Source: RZYY01 sp036794825
GTDB taxonomy: Bacteria > Bacteroidota > Bacteroidia > Bacteroidales > 4484-276
Reading direction: 5' to 3'
DNA length: 64,000 bases
NCBI GenBank assembly: GCA_036794825.1
Contig: DAIRGA010000011.1
Span: 1 to 64,000 of the forward strand
The notes under the pieces were generated by a model. It saw nothing but the letters and a program-made list of their open reading frames with translations, did not search any database and was not told the origin of the DNA. The translations under genes and the position numbers were made by a program. Below, in pieces: positions 17,952 through 25,948 of the stretch. Numbering within the stretch: position 1 is the stretch's first letter; each line of letters opens with the position of its first letter.

Positions 17952-18956
17952 TTAGTAATAATGCGTTTGAACCATTGGCTGCCAGAGAGCGCGGTACTTT
18001 TCGTCGCCAAATCCCAGGCAGACATCCTCAAAAGCACAATGGGTATGGTCGTCAATCCGGATGATCTGGCTGAAGGTGCATGGCTCCTTTTCGCAGCGAT
18101 GATGCTTGCACAGCGTAGTTTTGTTGCAGCAACTTCTTCCAAGAGACCAGAAATAATCGTTCATCCTGGTTACCGGCTGACCTGATACACTGGCAATCAG
18201 CCGGAAAGCCTCGATGCAGAGACCTCTGATGGGTTCGTCCGATTCCATTGGCTGCTGCTGAATTAATCGTTGATACAGCCCGGGATCGGCAATCTCCAGA
18301 CAACCTAACCGCATCAAAACGCGCTGCATGTGGTAATCCATGATTGGAATGAAATTCTCCGGATCTTTGATTTCCAGAAGACCAGAATCCATCAGGAGTT
18401 TGATCAGGAAGGTGGATTTTTTCTGCTGAGGATCGCCGAATGCCTCCATTTGTGGTAAAAGCTCGTACAAACCTCTGCCAGAGTTAATCAGTTTGTTTTC
18501 AGAAAGATGGAATAATTCTAAGATCTTCCCCTGAAAATCGCTCACGAGCCTGGCCGAGGATTCAAGCATTAGGTGGGACCTTTCCTCCAGCCGGTCTAAG
18601 GAGCATTCCCCGGTGGCTTCATCATGAGAAAACCTTTTTTTCAACTCCACGGCTATTTCGTTTACTGACATAAGGGAAACTTTCTCAGGATCAAGAAGTT
18701 CATCGCCCTGCCTGGCCATTGTGATAAAAACTTTTTCGATAAAATCCCATCCCCACAGGTTTAGTACGGGGTGATGCAGTGTGTAAGTATGATGACAAAT
18801 GGCTACTGCAAAAAAGTTCATCCTGAATTTGGTTTCATCATCAACATCAATTGCCAGGTATTCGCGCTGGTAGAAGTTGTTGTCAGGCCGGAGGTTTTGG
18901 ATTACGCCGGCAACCTTGTGACACCGGTCTCTATTTAGTTTTGCTAAAATATTCAT
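17952..18956 (-). CDS. Uncharacterised Cys-cluster protein, weakly HhH-GPD-like
   Basis: I do not recognise this 334-residue soluble protein with certainty. Residues ~195-240 (FIPIMDYHMQRVLMRLG) resemble the IPvDtHvxRvxxRLG region of endonuclease III-type helix-hairpin-helix DNA glycosylases. The C-terminus carries a Cys cluster (SCCNKTTLCKHHRCEKEPC, spacing C-x6-C-x4-C-x4-C) with two more Cys at HTHCAFEDVC, reminiscent of the Fe-S loop of that superfamily but with different spacing. The N-terminal half contains AVAICHHTYTLHHPV and LWGWDFIEKVF. A DNA- or nucleoside-processing role is possible but unproven. It stands alone between the palindromic element and a lipoprotein gene. Confidence 0.8.
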   Translation of the reverse strand: MNILAKLNRDRCHKVAGVIQNLRPDNNFYQREYLAIDVDDETKFRMNFFAVAICHHTYTLHHPVLNLWGWDFIEKVFITMARQGDELLDPEKVSLMSVNEIAVELKKRFSHDEATGECSLDRLEERSHLMLESSARLVSDFQGKILELFHLSENKLINSGRGLYELLPQMEAFGDPQQKKSTFLIKLLMDSGLLEIKDPENFIPIMDYHMQRVLMRLGCLEIADPGLYQRLIQQQPMESDEPIRGLCIEAFRLIASVSGQPVTRMNDYFWSLGRSCCNKTTLCKHHRCEKEPCTFSQIIRIDDHTHCAFEDVCLGFGDEKYRALWQPMVQTHYY

Positions 18957-18997
18957 ATTAAAGACTTGATATTATGGCAATTATACCGAAAATGTTG

Positions 18998-19735
18998 TTA
19001 TTCCTGTATTCCGCTCTCATGCAGCATGACTTTGTAATAGTCAAAAATAGTGAGTTTGATCCATCCGAGGCGATTATTGTCCAGCTCCACTCCCACAAAA
19101 ACAATCTTTTCCATAGGGAATACCCGGCAGTCGTTGTAACTCACATTGTACTCATAAATGGTGGTGTCGCCCGAAACCCCCACAAAGACAGGCCAATTAC
19201 CACGCGGGCCTGAAATGAGTGTTAGTGTGTCGCAACTGAAATTATCGCTTTGACTGATCAATTCTTCCCTTTCGAGGATGGTCAGTTCAAAAGTCGGAGT
19301 GATCAGCAGGATGGAGTCGTTCTGTTCGATGCGGTTGCAGGTGTAATTGTTGATCAGGTATTTTTCCCAAGTTCCTGTATAAGCACCCTCCTGAATAAGC
19401 GTGTCTCTGTTTACAAAAAGGGTATCGTAAGTGAAATCACCAAGAAGTTTTGCCGAGTTATGAAGGCATTTGATTGCTGATACTGGTATCTGGCCCATTC
19501 CCGGCGAACCCCAGATTTCACTCTCCAGCTGGAAATCGTCCACCCCGTCATTGTTCATGTCAATGTTCAAGGTATTCACTACATGATAACCTCCTGAGAG
19601 GACGGTGTCGTAATAATTGATAATCATATTCTTATTATCACCGGCTTTGATTTCTGGCGCTTTCGCAGGGTTTTCCTTTTCGCAGGCATAAGCCAGTAAA
19701 ATGAGCGAAATGATCAACAAATTATTGATTTTCAT
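18998..19735 (-). CDS. Hypothetical lipoprotein
   Basis: This 245-residue product has a lipoprotein signal peptide (MKINNLLIISLILLAYAC, lipobox LAYAC with Cys18). The mature part is predicted mostly beta and contains LNIDMNNDGVDDFQLE, a calcium-type D-x-N-x-D-x-x-D loop. No enzyme motif is recognised. Similar small lipoproteins of unknown function are common in Bacteroidota. It lies between the CoA-binding protein gene and the Cys-cluster gene on the same strand, with about 40-base gaps on both sides. Confidence 0.8.
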   Translation of the reverse strand: MKINNLLIISLILLAYACEKENPAKAPEIKAGDNKNMIINYYDTVLSGGYHVVNTLNIDMNNDGVDDFQLESEIWGSPGMGQIPVSAIKCLHNSAKLLGDFTYDTLFVNRDTLIQEGAYTGTWEKYLINNYTCNRIEQNDSILLITPTFELTILEREELISQSDNFSCDTLTLISGPRGNWPVFVGVSGDTTIYEYNVSYNDCRVFPMEKIVFVGVELDNNRLGWIKLTIFDYYKVMLHESGIQE

Positions 19736-19774
19736 TGAATAGAATATTTTCTATTGTTTTGGCCCAGATTGCTT

Positions 19775-20245
19775 TTACCTCGGATAAGCGCCAAACAGCC
19801 TGCTGATAAAGCGGTGGAACTTGTGCACCGAATTCACCGGATCGGCGAACATCAGAATACATCTTCCATAAATCAGATTGATATTGTGGTTGAGGGCGTA
19901 ATTAACAGCGTCTTCATTTTTAGCGCCCTGTTGTAACCAGATATGATGGATACCTTTGTCAATAGCATCTTTTACCAGTTGAAGTGTTTTGTCTGGTTTT
20001 GTGCAGATAATCAGCGCAGTAACTTCTGATGGGAGTTTTTCGATGGATGAAAAGCACTGAACACCTTCATGCTCAATAATTTCAGGATGAACCGGGTAAA
20101 GGTGGAAACCCTTCAAGGTCATCTCTTTGAAAATCGCATTTCCAAACTTTTCCGGTTTGCGCGAAATGCCGGCAATGGCAACATCCTTCTGGTTGAGGAA
20201 TAATTTGATGGAGTCAAGACTGATTTTGCGTTGAATTGTAGTCAT
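19775..20245 (-). CDS. CoA-binding domain protein (YccU-like)
   Basis: The 156-residue protein is a single Rossmann-type CoA_binding domain. It has VAIAGISRKPEKFGNAIFKE (20-40), the middle strand FHLYPVHPE, ALIICTKPDKTLQLVKDAI and IHHIWLQQGAKNEDAV, ending with NLIYGRCILMF. Proteins of this size bind CoA or a related nucleotide, but their cellular role is unclear. It is divergent from a CoA-transferase gene 107 bases away, which fits a CoA-related theme (inferred). Confidence 0.85.
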   Translation of the reverse strand: MTTIQRKISLDSIKLFLNQKDVAIAGISRKPEKFGNAIFKEMTLKGFHLYPVHPEIIEHEGVQCFSSIEKLPSEVTALIICTKPDKTLQLVKDAIDKGIHHIWLQQGAKNEDAVNYALNHNINLIYGRCILMFADPVNSVHKFHRFISRLFGAYPR

Positions 20246-20316
20246 AGCTGTGGGTTTTGGATTGAAATTATTACATTTACATGACCATGAAAGAACTCAG
20301 ATTTCGGTAAAATAAG

Positions 20317-20324
20317 TACTTTTG
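20317..20324 (+). promoter_or_regulatory. -7 promoter box of the CoA-transferase gene
   Basis: TACTTTTG is an exact TAnnTTTG match, 28 bases before the ATG at 20353, in the divergent intergenic region. Confidence 0.45.
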
Positions 20325-20352
20325 ATGCGTTATTTTAATCCGACATCCATAA

Positions 20353-21726
20353 ATGAAAGTAGTTCAAAGAGTTGAGGATGCCATAAATGCATCAGTAATA
20401 AAAAAGGGAAGTATAATTTACACAGCCGGAAACGCTGCCACACCGCAGGTTTTGTTGAGGGCAATCGCTGCCGACACCGAGATAACAGGAATTGAAATGC
20501 TGAGTGTATTACTGCTGGGAAACGTTGGTGAACTTTTCAGTGCAGAGACCTGCCAGCGCATCACTCATCGGGTGATTTTCAATGGCCCTCACTCCCGCGA
20601 AGTAATGAACAACGGCAGGGCTACTTATCAGCTGATGCACCTCTCTGACATTCCCCGCCAGATGCGGGAATACATCAAGCCAAATGTGGTATTTCTGTCG
20701 GTTGCAGGCCCCGATAATGGCGGAAATTTCAGTTATGGCACCACGGTGGAGGGTTGTAAAGGTGCGGTGGATTCGGTGAAGGATAATGGCGGGTTGATCA
20801 TCGTGGAGCGCAACGCCAAGATGCCCTTTGTGATGGGAACAACCATTCATCAGTCGGAAATTGATTACCTGATTGATACCGATTATCACCTGCCTATCAG
20901 CCCGGTGCATGAGCCTGATGAGATGGCCCGGCACATTGCTACGATCATTGCCGAACTCTACATCACGAACGGCTGCACGCTGCAATACGGAATTGGCGAG
21001 GTTCCCGAAGCGGTTACGGATGCAATCATTGATAAAGGGGTGAAAGACCTGGGAATTCACACCGAGCTGTTTGCCGATGCCATGCAAAGGCTCATCGTTA
21101 AGGGAATTGTTACCAACCGCTATTTGCCGTTCAATTTCTCCACCGCTAGCATTTTCCTGGCCAACGACAAATTCGGCTACGATTGGATGAATTTCAACAG
21201 CTCCATACAAAGCCGGCCATGCGATTTTACCAACTACATCCCGACTATTGCGAGCATGCCCAAAATGCTCGCAATCAACAGTGCCATCGGAGTTGACCTG
21301 CACAGCAACGTTTGGGCTGACTCGCTCAACGCCACAAAGATTTACAGCGGTTTGGGCGGCCAGGCTGATTTCCTGCGCGGATCCTATCTTTCCAAAGGAG
21401 GTTACCCAATCATCGCCATGAAATCAACCACTTCAAAAGGCGAGTCCAAGATTATGCTGAAATGCCCCGAAGGCATTACAACCTCAGCTATTTCAGCCGA
21501 TCCCGTGACCATTGTTACCGAATACGGAGCCTTTAATCCCCGTGGGCTCAACATCGCCGAACACGCAGTCGGGATTGCCCACCTGGCAGCGCCATCTTTC
21601 CGTGAAAAGCTGCTCAAATACATCTACGAAAGCAAAGAATACCACAAACCGCCTGAGGCTTTGAGAGATCGCACACCGAAGGGCTTCACTCCTTACGAAG
21701 CGATCAGGTCGGCCAATTTTTTCTAA
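20353..21726 (+). CDS. Acetyl-CoA hydrolase / 4-hydroxybutyrate CoA-transferase family protein
   Basis: The 457-residue protein matches family I-type CoA transferases of the acetyl-CoA hydrolase/4-hydroxybutyrate CoA-transferase group. The N-terminal half has LLGNVGELF and VVFLSVAGPDNGGNFSYGTT. The catalytic glutamate is Glu238 in LGIHTELFADA, where a gamma-glutamyl-CoA thioester forms. GLGGQADFLRGSYLSKGGYP and TEYGAFNPRGLNIAEHA complete the CoA-binding C-terminal half. It likely exchanges CoA between acetyl-CoA and a short-chain acid in fermentation. No butyrate or succinate pathway genes are nearby, so the acceptor is open. Confidence 0.88.
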   Translation: MKVVQRVEDAINASVIKKGSIIYTAGNAATPQVLLRAIAADTEITGIEMLSVLLLGNVGELFSAETCQRITHRVIFNGPHSREVMNNGRATYQLMHLSDIPRQMREYIKPNVVFLSVAGPDNGGNFSYGTTVEGCKGAVDSVKDNGGLIIVERNAKMPFVMGTTIHQSEIDYLIDTDYHLPISPVHEPDEMARHIATIIAELYITNGCTLQYGIGEVPEAVTDAIIDKGVKDLGIHTELFADAMQRLIVKGIVTNRYLPFNFSTASIFLANDKFGYDWMNFNSSIQSRPCDFTNYIPTIASMPKMLAINSAIGVDLHSNVWADSLNATKIYSGLGGQADFLRGSYLSKGGYPIIAMKSTTSKGESKIMLKCPEGITTSAISADPVTIVTEYGAFNPRGLNIAEHAVGIAHLAAPSFREKLLKYIYESKEYHKPPEALRDRTPKGFTPYEAIRSANFF

Positions 21727-21767
21727 ATTAACCCGCAACTAATTCATTATTAAAATATTAAATCAAA

Positions 21768-23462
21768 ATGAAAAGATTAGCTTTTTTTGCATCATTAATT
21801 GCAATCGTTATGACCGTGTTATCGTGTGCCGGTCCGGTACAAACCCCAAATCCTGAAGACCTGAGAGCGGGCATTATTCCGCAAGGCGTTGAATTTGAAC
21901 CTCGTCCCGATCTTGACATGAATGCAAAACTGGATGCATTTGCCGAATTTGAGCTGACAAGCAACCTCGGTCATCTCACCGCCGACGAACGCGAAATTTT
22001 ACCGATCCTGTTCGAAGTTGCCGGAATTATGGAAGACCTTTTCTGGAAACAGGCCATTGGCAACAGGGACGACTTCCTGAACCGTATCAAAGATGAGAAG
22101 GCCGCCAAATATGCCCGGATTCATTACGGTCCCTGGGACAGGCTGTCGAACAACGAAGCCTTCCTGACCAACATCGGCCCAAAACCCGCCGGCGCCAATT
22201 TTTACCCGGAAGATATGACCAAAGAGGAGTTTGAAGCGCTTGCTGACCCCAATAAAACCAGCCAGTACACGCTGATCCGGCGGGACGAAAGCGGCAATCT
22301 GAAAGTAGTTTGGTACCATGAAGCCTACAAGGAAAAAATTATGAGGGCCGCTGAGTTGCTGAAGAAAGCAGCCGGGATTTCACAAAATGCCGCATTCAAA
22401 AATTATCTCAACCTTCGCGCCGAAGCCCTGCTCACCGACAATTATCAGCCCAGCGACATGGCATGGATGGATATGAAGGATTCCAATGTGGATTTTGTAG
22501 TTGGGCCAATCGAAAACTATGAAGATCAGCTATTTGGATACAAAGCGGCTCACGAAGCTTTCATCCTGGTCAAAGACCCGGAATGGAGCAGCCGTTTGCA
22601 GCGTTTCGCTGTCCTGCTGCCCGATCTGCAAAAAGGGATTCCGGCTGATGACAAATACAAACAGGAAATGCCCGGTTCTGACTCCGATCTGAACGTTTAC
22701 GACGCCATCTTTTATGCCGGCGACTGCAATGCCGGTAGCAAAACCATCGCCATCAACCTGCCCAACGACCCCGAAGTTCATGTGGCCAAAGGTACCCGTA
22801 AGTTGCAGTTGAAAAATTCGATGAAAGCCAAATTTGATAAAATCCTCATCCCGATTGCTGAGAAGCTGATAGACCCGGAGCAGCAGAAGCACGTAACTTT
22901 CGACGCGTTCTTCACCAACACTACTTTCCACGAAGTTGCGCACGGTATGGGCGTTAAGAACACCGTCAACGGCAAAGGAACCGTGCGTGAAGCTTTGAAA
23001 GAGACTTACACATCCATCGAAGAAGGAAAAGCCGACATTATGGGGCTATGGATGGTGGCTCAGCTGCGCGAAAAAGGGGAAATCACCGAAGGCGAACTCA
23101 TGGACAACTATGTAACATTCTGCGCCGGCATTTTCCGCTCCAGCCGCTTTGGAACCGCCAGCGCTCACGGCAAAGCCAATATGATGCGCTTCAACTTTTT
23201 TGAAGAATATGGAGCCTTCACCCGCAATGCAGAAGGTTACTATACTGTAAACGCGGAGAAAATGACCGAAGCCATGAATATCCTGGTCAACAAAATTACG
23301 GTGATTCAGGGCGAGGGCGATTACGATACCGCTAAAGCCTGGATTGAATCGGACGGCAGCCTGAGCGAAAGCCTACGCACCGACCTTGCCCGTCTGAACG
23401 AAGGTGGCATCCCCGTTGATATCTATTTTAAACAAGGCCCGGAAATGGTGGCGGTGAAGTAG
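21768..23462 (+). CDS. M49-like (dipeptidyl-peptidase III-type) metallopeptidase lipoprotein
   Basis: This 564-residue product has a lipoprotein signal (MKRLAFFASLIAIVMTVLSC, Cys20). The zinc site is TFHEVAHGMG, with His388, Glu389 and His392, plus the downstream EEGKADIMG with Glu418/Glu419. Classical DPP III has HEXXGH; here the motif is the shorter HEXXH, as in a bacterial subgroup often called Zn-dependent hydrolase. It should release peptides or hydrolyse a related substrate at the outer membrane or in the periplasm. It follows the CoA-transferase gene by 41 bases. A palindrome at 23632-23649 may end the transcript. Confidence 0.85.
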   Translation: MKRLAFFASLIAIVMTVLSCAGPVQTPNPEDLRAGIIPQGVEFEPRPDLDMNAKLDAFAEFELTSNLGHLTADEREILPILFEVAGIMEDLFWKQAIGNRDDFLNRIKDEKAAKYARIHYGPWDRLSNNEAFLTNIGPKPAGANFYPEDMTKEEFEALADPNKTSQYTLIRRDESGNLKVVWYHEAYKEKIMRAAELLKKAAGISQNAAFKNYLNLRAEALLTDNYQPSDMAWMDMKDSNVDFVVGPIENYEDQLFGYKAAHEAFILVKDPEWSSRLQRFAVLLPDLQKGIPADDKYKQEMPGSDSDLNVYDAIFYAGDCNAGSKTIAINLPNDPEVHVAKGTRKLQLKNSMKAKFDKILIPIAEKLIDPEQQKHVTFDAFFTNTTFHEVAHGMGVKNTVNGKGTVREALKETYTSIEEGKADIMGLWMVAQLREKGEITEGELMDNYVTFCAGIFRSSRFGTASAHGKANMMRFNFFEEYGAFTRNAEGYYTVNAEKMTEAMNILVNKITVIQGEGDYDTAKAWIESDGSLSESLRTDLARLNEGGIPVDIYFKQGPEMVAVK

Positions 23463-23512
23463 GCTGGTAGAGAAGATTTCTTAACACTGCTATACGACTA
23501 AAATTTGTAAAT

Positions 23513-23605
23513 CCACTACGTGGAAATTTTGCAAATTGTAAAATTCTCTGCTACAATACTTTATCCGCTACGCGGAATTCGCCGTAGGCGATGTAAGTAT
23601 TGTAG
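23513..23605. repeat. Cluster of short palindromes with CTAC/GTAG loops
   Basis: Hairpins are stacked in 93 bases: CCACTACGTGG (23513-23523), TCCGCTACGCGGA (23564-23576) and CGCCGTAGGCG (23580-23590). The last two are enclosed by the perfect arms CTACAATACTT (23551-23561) and AAGTATTGTAG (23595-23605). The structure would be a cruciform with two small side hairpins. It lies in the 429-base gap 23463-23891, together with a possible terminator and the element at 23719-23867. No protein-coding potential is seen. Confidence 0.7.
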
Positions 23606-23631
23606 GAAAAGGTCACCCTAATTCTAAAAAT

Positions 23632-23649
23632 ATCCCGAATTTTCGGGAT
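23632..23649. terminator. Possible terminator palindrome downstream of the M49 gene
   Basis: ATCCCGAATTTTCGGGAT is a perfect 8-bp stem with a 2-base centre. It lies 170 bases after the M49 stop. There is no long T run, so its terminator function is weakly supported. Confidence 0.35.
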
Positions 23650-23718
23650 TAAAGAAATCAAGGGTTTCAGGATGATTGATTAATTTTACTCGGACAGTAC
23701 TGATTTTTTAACTAAGAG

Positions 23719-23867
23719 AGGCTGTCTCAAAAGTCTGGATTAATCCGAAGCGTTGAAAATCAGGACTGCCCAGTCATTTTGGGGAGCCTGATTTTCAACG
23801 CTTTCCCTTTAAGGATCAAGGGTCAAAAAGCGTTGAAAATCCAAATGAAAGACTTTTGAGACAGCCT
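23719..23867. mobile_element. 149-bp MITE-like / terminator element with 18-bp inverted ends and nested hairpins (copy B)
   Basis: The ends are perfect 18-bp inverted repeats: AGGCTGTCTCAAAAGTCT at 23719-23736 and its complement at 23850-23867. Inside, AAGCGTTGAAAATCAGG (23748-23764) pairs perfectly with 23787-23803, and a third arm AAGCGTTGAAAATC lies at 23828-23841. This is the same forward-reverse-forward arrangement as at 17781-17893. GGCTGTCTCAAAA-type ends resemble insertion-sequence termini, so a non-autonomous element is possible. It also lies between the 3' ends of convergent genes, and the right stem is followed by TTTATTTG, so it could act as a transcription terminator. Confidence 0.6.
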
Positions 23868-23891
23868 TTTATTTGTTGATTATCATTGACA

Positions 23892-24755
23892 TCAATGATA
23901 CAACTCAAATCTCCTCTCGGCCAGCACTTTGTTTGATTGGTAAATCCTGAACCAGTAAATTCCGGCTTCACGCTTTTCGGGGGTGATGGAGATCGAACTG
24001 GTGAGTTGAGCGACGGTGTCAGTTGGGATAAAATCCACCTTCTTTTTGAAAAACGCATTCCCCTCGTCGTCCGACCATTCGAGCCGGAACTTAAGTTCGC
24101 GGTCGTCTTCGTCGGGGTTCAGGTTGGTCAGGTCAATTATGGCATTCATTTTTCCTTTCTTCCTGATCCTGAAACTTGAATCTATTTCTACCGGCAAGCC
24201 GGTTTCTTTGTCAATTTTACGGCAGAGAATGATCGAAGCCTTCACCTCATTCTCATCAATGCCGTTGTCGGGGATCAGGGTGAATATTTTCTCTGCAATA
24301 AGTTCTCTGAAAAGGTAAAGTTTGATCCGGCATTCTCCGGGCTGTCTGAGTTCCGGGGAGATGGAAACCGAGCTGTTAAGTTCAGAAGCTGAATCTGCGG
24401 CGTGAAGAATAGTGGATTTAACGAAAAATGATTTTCCGTTAGGGCCAATCCAGTCAACATGAAACCATAGGTCTTTGGTTTTTTTCTCCCTGTTTTGAAG
24501 TTGAATCAGAGCGCGGAGATTTTCCCGATCCTTGATTTCGAAAGTTGTGCCCGCTCCGATCGGTTTGCCGCTTGTCTTACTTATTTTCCGGCATAAAATG
24601 ATATTGGCCGAAATATCATCAGCATTTTTTGGGGGATAGATGATGGTATTATCCGCATTTTCAAGCGGTTGGCCGGTGCGCGACGAACACCCGTATATGC
24701 TGGCCATCAGGAAGGCAGATAGGAGAAACATACCGATAATTCTTAAAAATTTCAT
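23892..24755 (-). CDS. Lipoprotein with two tandem homologous domains
   Basis: The 287-residue product has a lipoprotein signal (MKFLRIIGMFLLSAFLMASI, then YGC with Cys23). The mature part consists of two copies of one beta-rich domain (~50-160 and ~172-285). Each starts A[NS]IILCRKI.K..G.P, has a central W-GPNG or W-DDEG turn and an SSVSISPE or SSISITPE motif, and ends with a LAE or IAE strand. The domain is unknown to me; it resembles a carbohydrate- or ligand-binding beta sandwich only by shape. It is the last gene of the pgs-type operon, 12 bases after the acyltransferase gene. Confidence 0.82.
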   Translation of the reverse strand: MKFLRIIGMFLLSAFLMASIYGCSSRTGQPLENADNTIIYPPKNADDISANIILCRKISKTSGKPIGAGTTFEIKDRENLRALIQLQNREKKTKDLWFHVDWIGPNGKSFFVKSTILHAADSASELNSSVSISPELRQPGECRIKLYLFRELIAEKIFTLIPDNGIDENEVKASIILCRKIDKETGLPVEIDSSFRIRKKGKMNAIIDLTNLNPDEDDRELKFRLEWSDDEGNAFFKKKVDFIPTDTVAQLTSSISITPEKREAGIYWFRIYQSNKVLAERRFELYH

Positions 24756-24767
24756 CTTGCTTCTCTT

Positions 24768-25880
24768 TTAAATCATTTGAATAAAATAGTTCTTACTCCT
24801 GAGCTTTACACTGTAGAACCATTTGCAGATCGGCAGCATGATAATGAGCATTCCAGCCAGTCCAATAAAAGCAGTCGAAACATCGCCATTGCGGTAGAAC
24901 TCAGGGAAAATCCGCGTAAAAATGCCGAGTATTGCCAGGTGTACGGCATAGAAAAACATCGGTACTTTTCCCGGAATACTGAACACTTTCAGCAGTTTTG
25001 GCGAAATTTTGCCAATGATTATAAAAAGTGTAACCCCGGTAACTACCATCCCGAAAAACCAAAGGTTCATAAAAAGGCTGGGCGGATACTTTTGGTCAAT
25101 CAGGAAGGAATAGGACATGAAATTTGCCGACGGGGCAATGTTGCCAAATCCTCCCTGCAGCCTGATGAAGATGGCAAGTAAGAAGGCGGTTGCGGCAATG
25201 CCAAGGCTCATGCCGATCCGCATCCGGTCTGTTTTCCACAACTTCAGCCAGCCGTTGGCCATCACCGATCCAAGTATGGCAAGAGCGAGCCAGGGCATAA
25301 CCGGATATTTATTGAATTCACCGGCGTCCATAAAAGTCTGCATTAGCGCTTCCTGCCAGGGAATATCGGCGCTGTAAGTAATTTTCAGAAGGAATGGGTG
25401 TATCAGCAATAGGGCTATGGCAGTGATTAATCTCACATACCACCTGGTTTTGATGATTAAGGTTAGGAAAATCATTGATATTCCGATGGATGCGATAATT
25501 CCCAGGTGCCAGGGCTGAAATGACTTAAACCCTCCCCATGACGAATTTACCCAGATCATTTGGATCAGCACCAATATCAACCCGCGCTGAATGAAGTGCC
25601 AGCGCGCATTCCAGTCGGTTGCTCCTTTGGCCACCCTTCGGTTGTACGACCACCATACCATTGCGCCTGCCATCATCAGAAAGCCCGGTGCACACAGGTA
25701 ACCGGCATATCGCAGCATAAACTGCCCCCACGATGGAAACAAAGGGTCGAATGGATCAAGCTGTTTCCAGATGGAGTTGAAATAGTAGGAGGTGTGACCC
25801 AGTAACATCAATACTCCTATAAAGCCACGAAATTGGTCAACAAAATCGAAGCGTGTTTGCTCTTTGGCCGGGTTGCTCAA
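24768..25880 (-). CDS. Membrane acyltransferase, DUF1624/HGSNAT-like
   Basis: This 370-residue integral membrane protein has about ten hydrophobic segments. The N-terminal motif RFDFVDQFRGFIGVLMLLGH with TSYYFN matches the heparan-alpha-glucosaminide N-acetyltransferase/DUF1624 type, in which the His near the first helix takes part in acetyl transfer. SIPGKVPMFFYAVHLAIL near residue 310 is also typical. The start is a TTG at 25880; no in-frame ATG is found before the signature. It lies inside the pgs-type operon and may acylate a surface polymer or lipid carrier (inferred). Confidence 0.78.
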   Translation of the reverse strand: MSNPAKEQTRFDFVDQFRGFIGVLMLLGHTSYYFNSIWKQLDPFDPLFPSWGQFMLRYAGYLCAPGFLMMAGAMVWWSYNRRVAKGATDWNARWHFIQRGLILVLIQMIWVNSSWGGFKSFQPWHLGIIASIGISMIFLTLIIKTRWYVRLITAIALLLIHPFLLKITYSADIPWQEALMQTFMDAGEFNKYPVMPWLALAILGSVMANGWLKLWKTDRMRIGMSLGIAATAFLLAIFIRLQGGFGNIAPSANFMSYSFLIDQKYPPSLFMNLWFFGMVVTGVTLFIIIGKISPKLLKVFSIPGKVPMFFYAVHLAILGIFTRIFPEFYRNGDVSTAFIGLAGMLIIMLPICKWFYSVKLRSKNYFIQMI

Positions 25881-25948
25881 ATCTGATACTATTTGAATGA
25901 TTTTTATTGAACTCAGAAGTTTAGCTTAAATAAACCTCAGTAGTTTGT

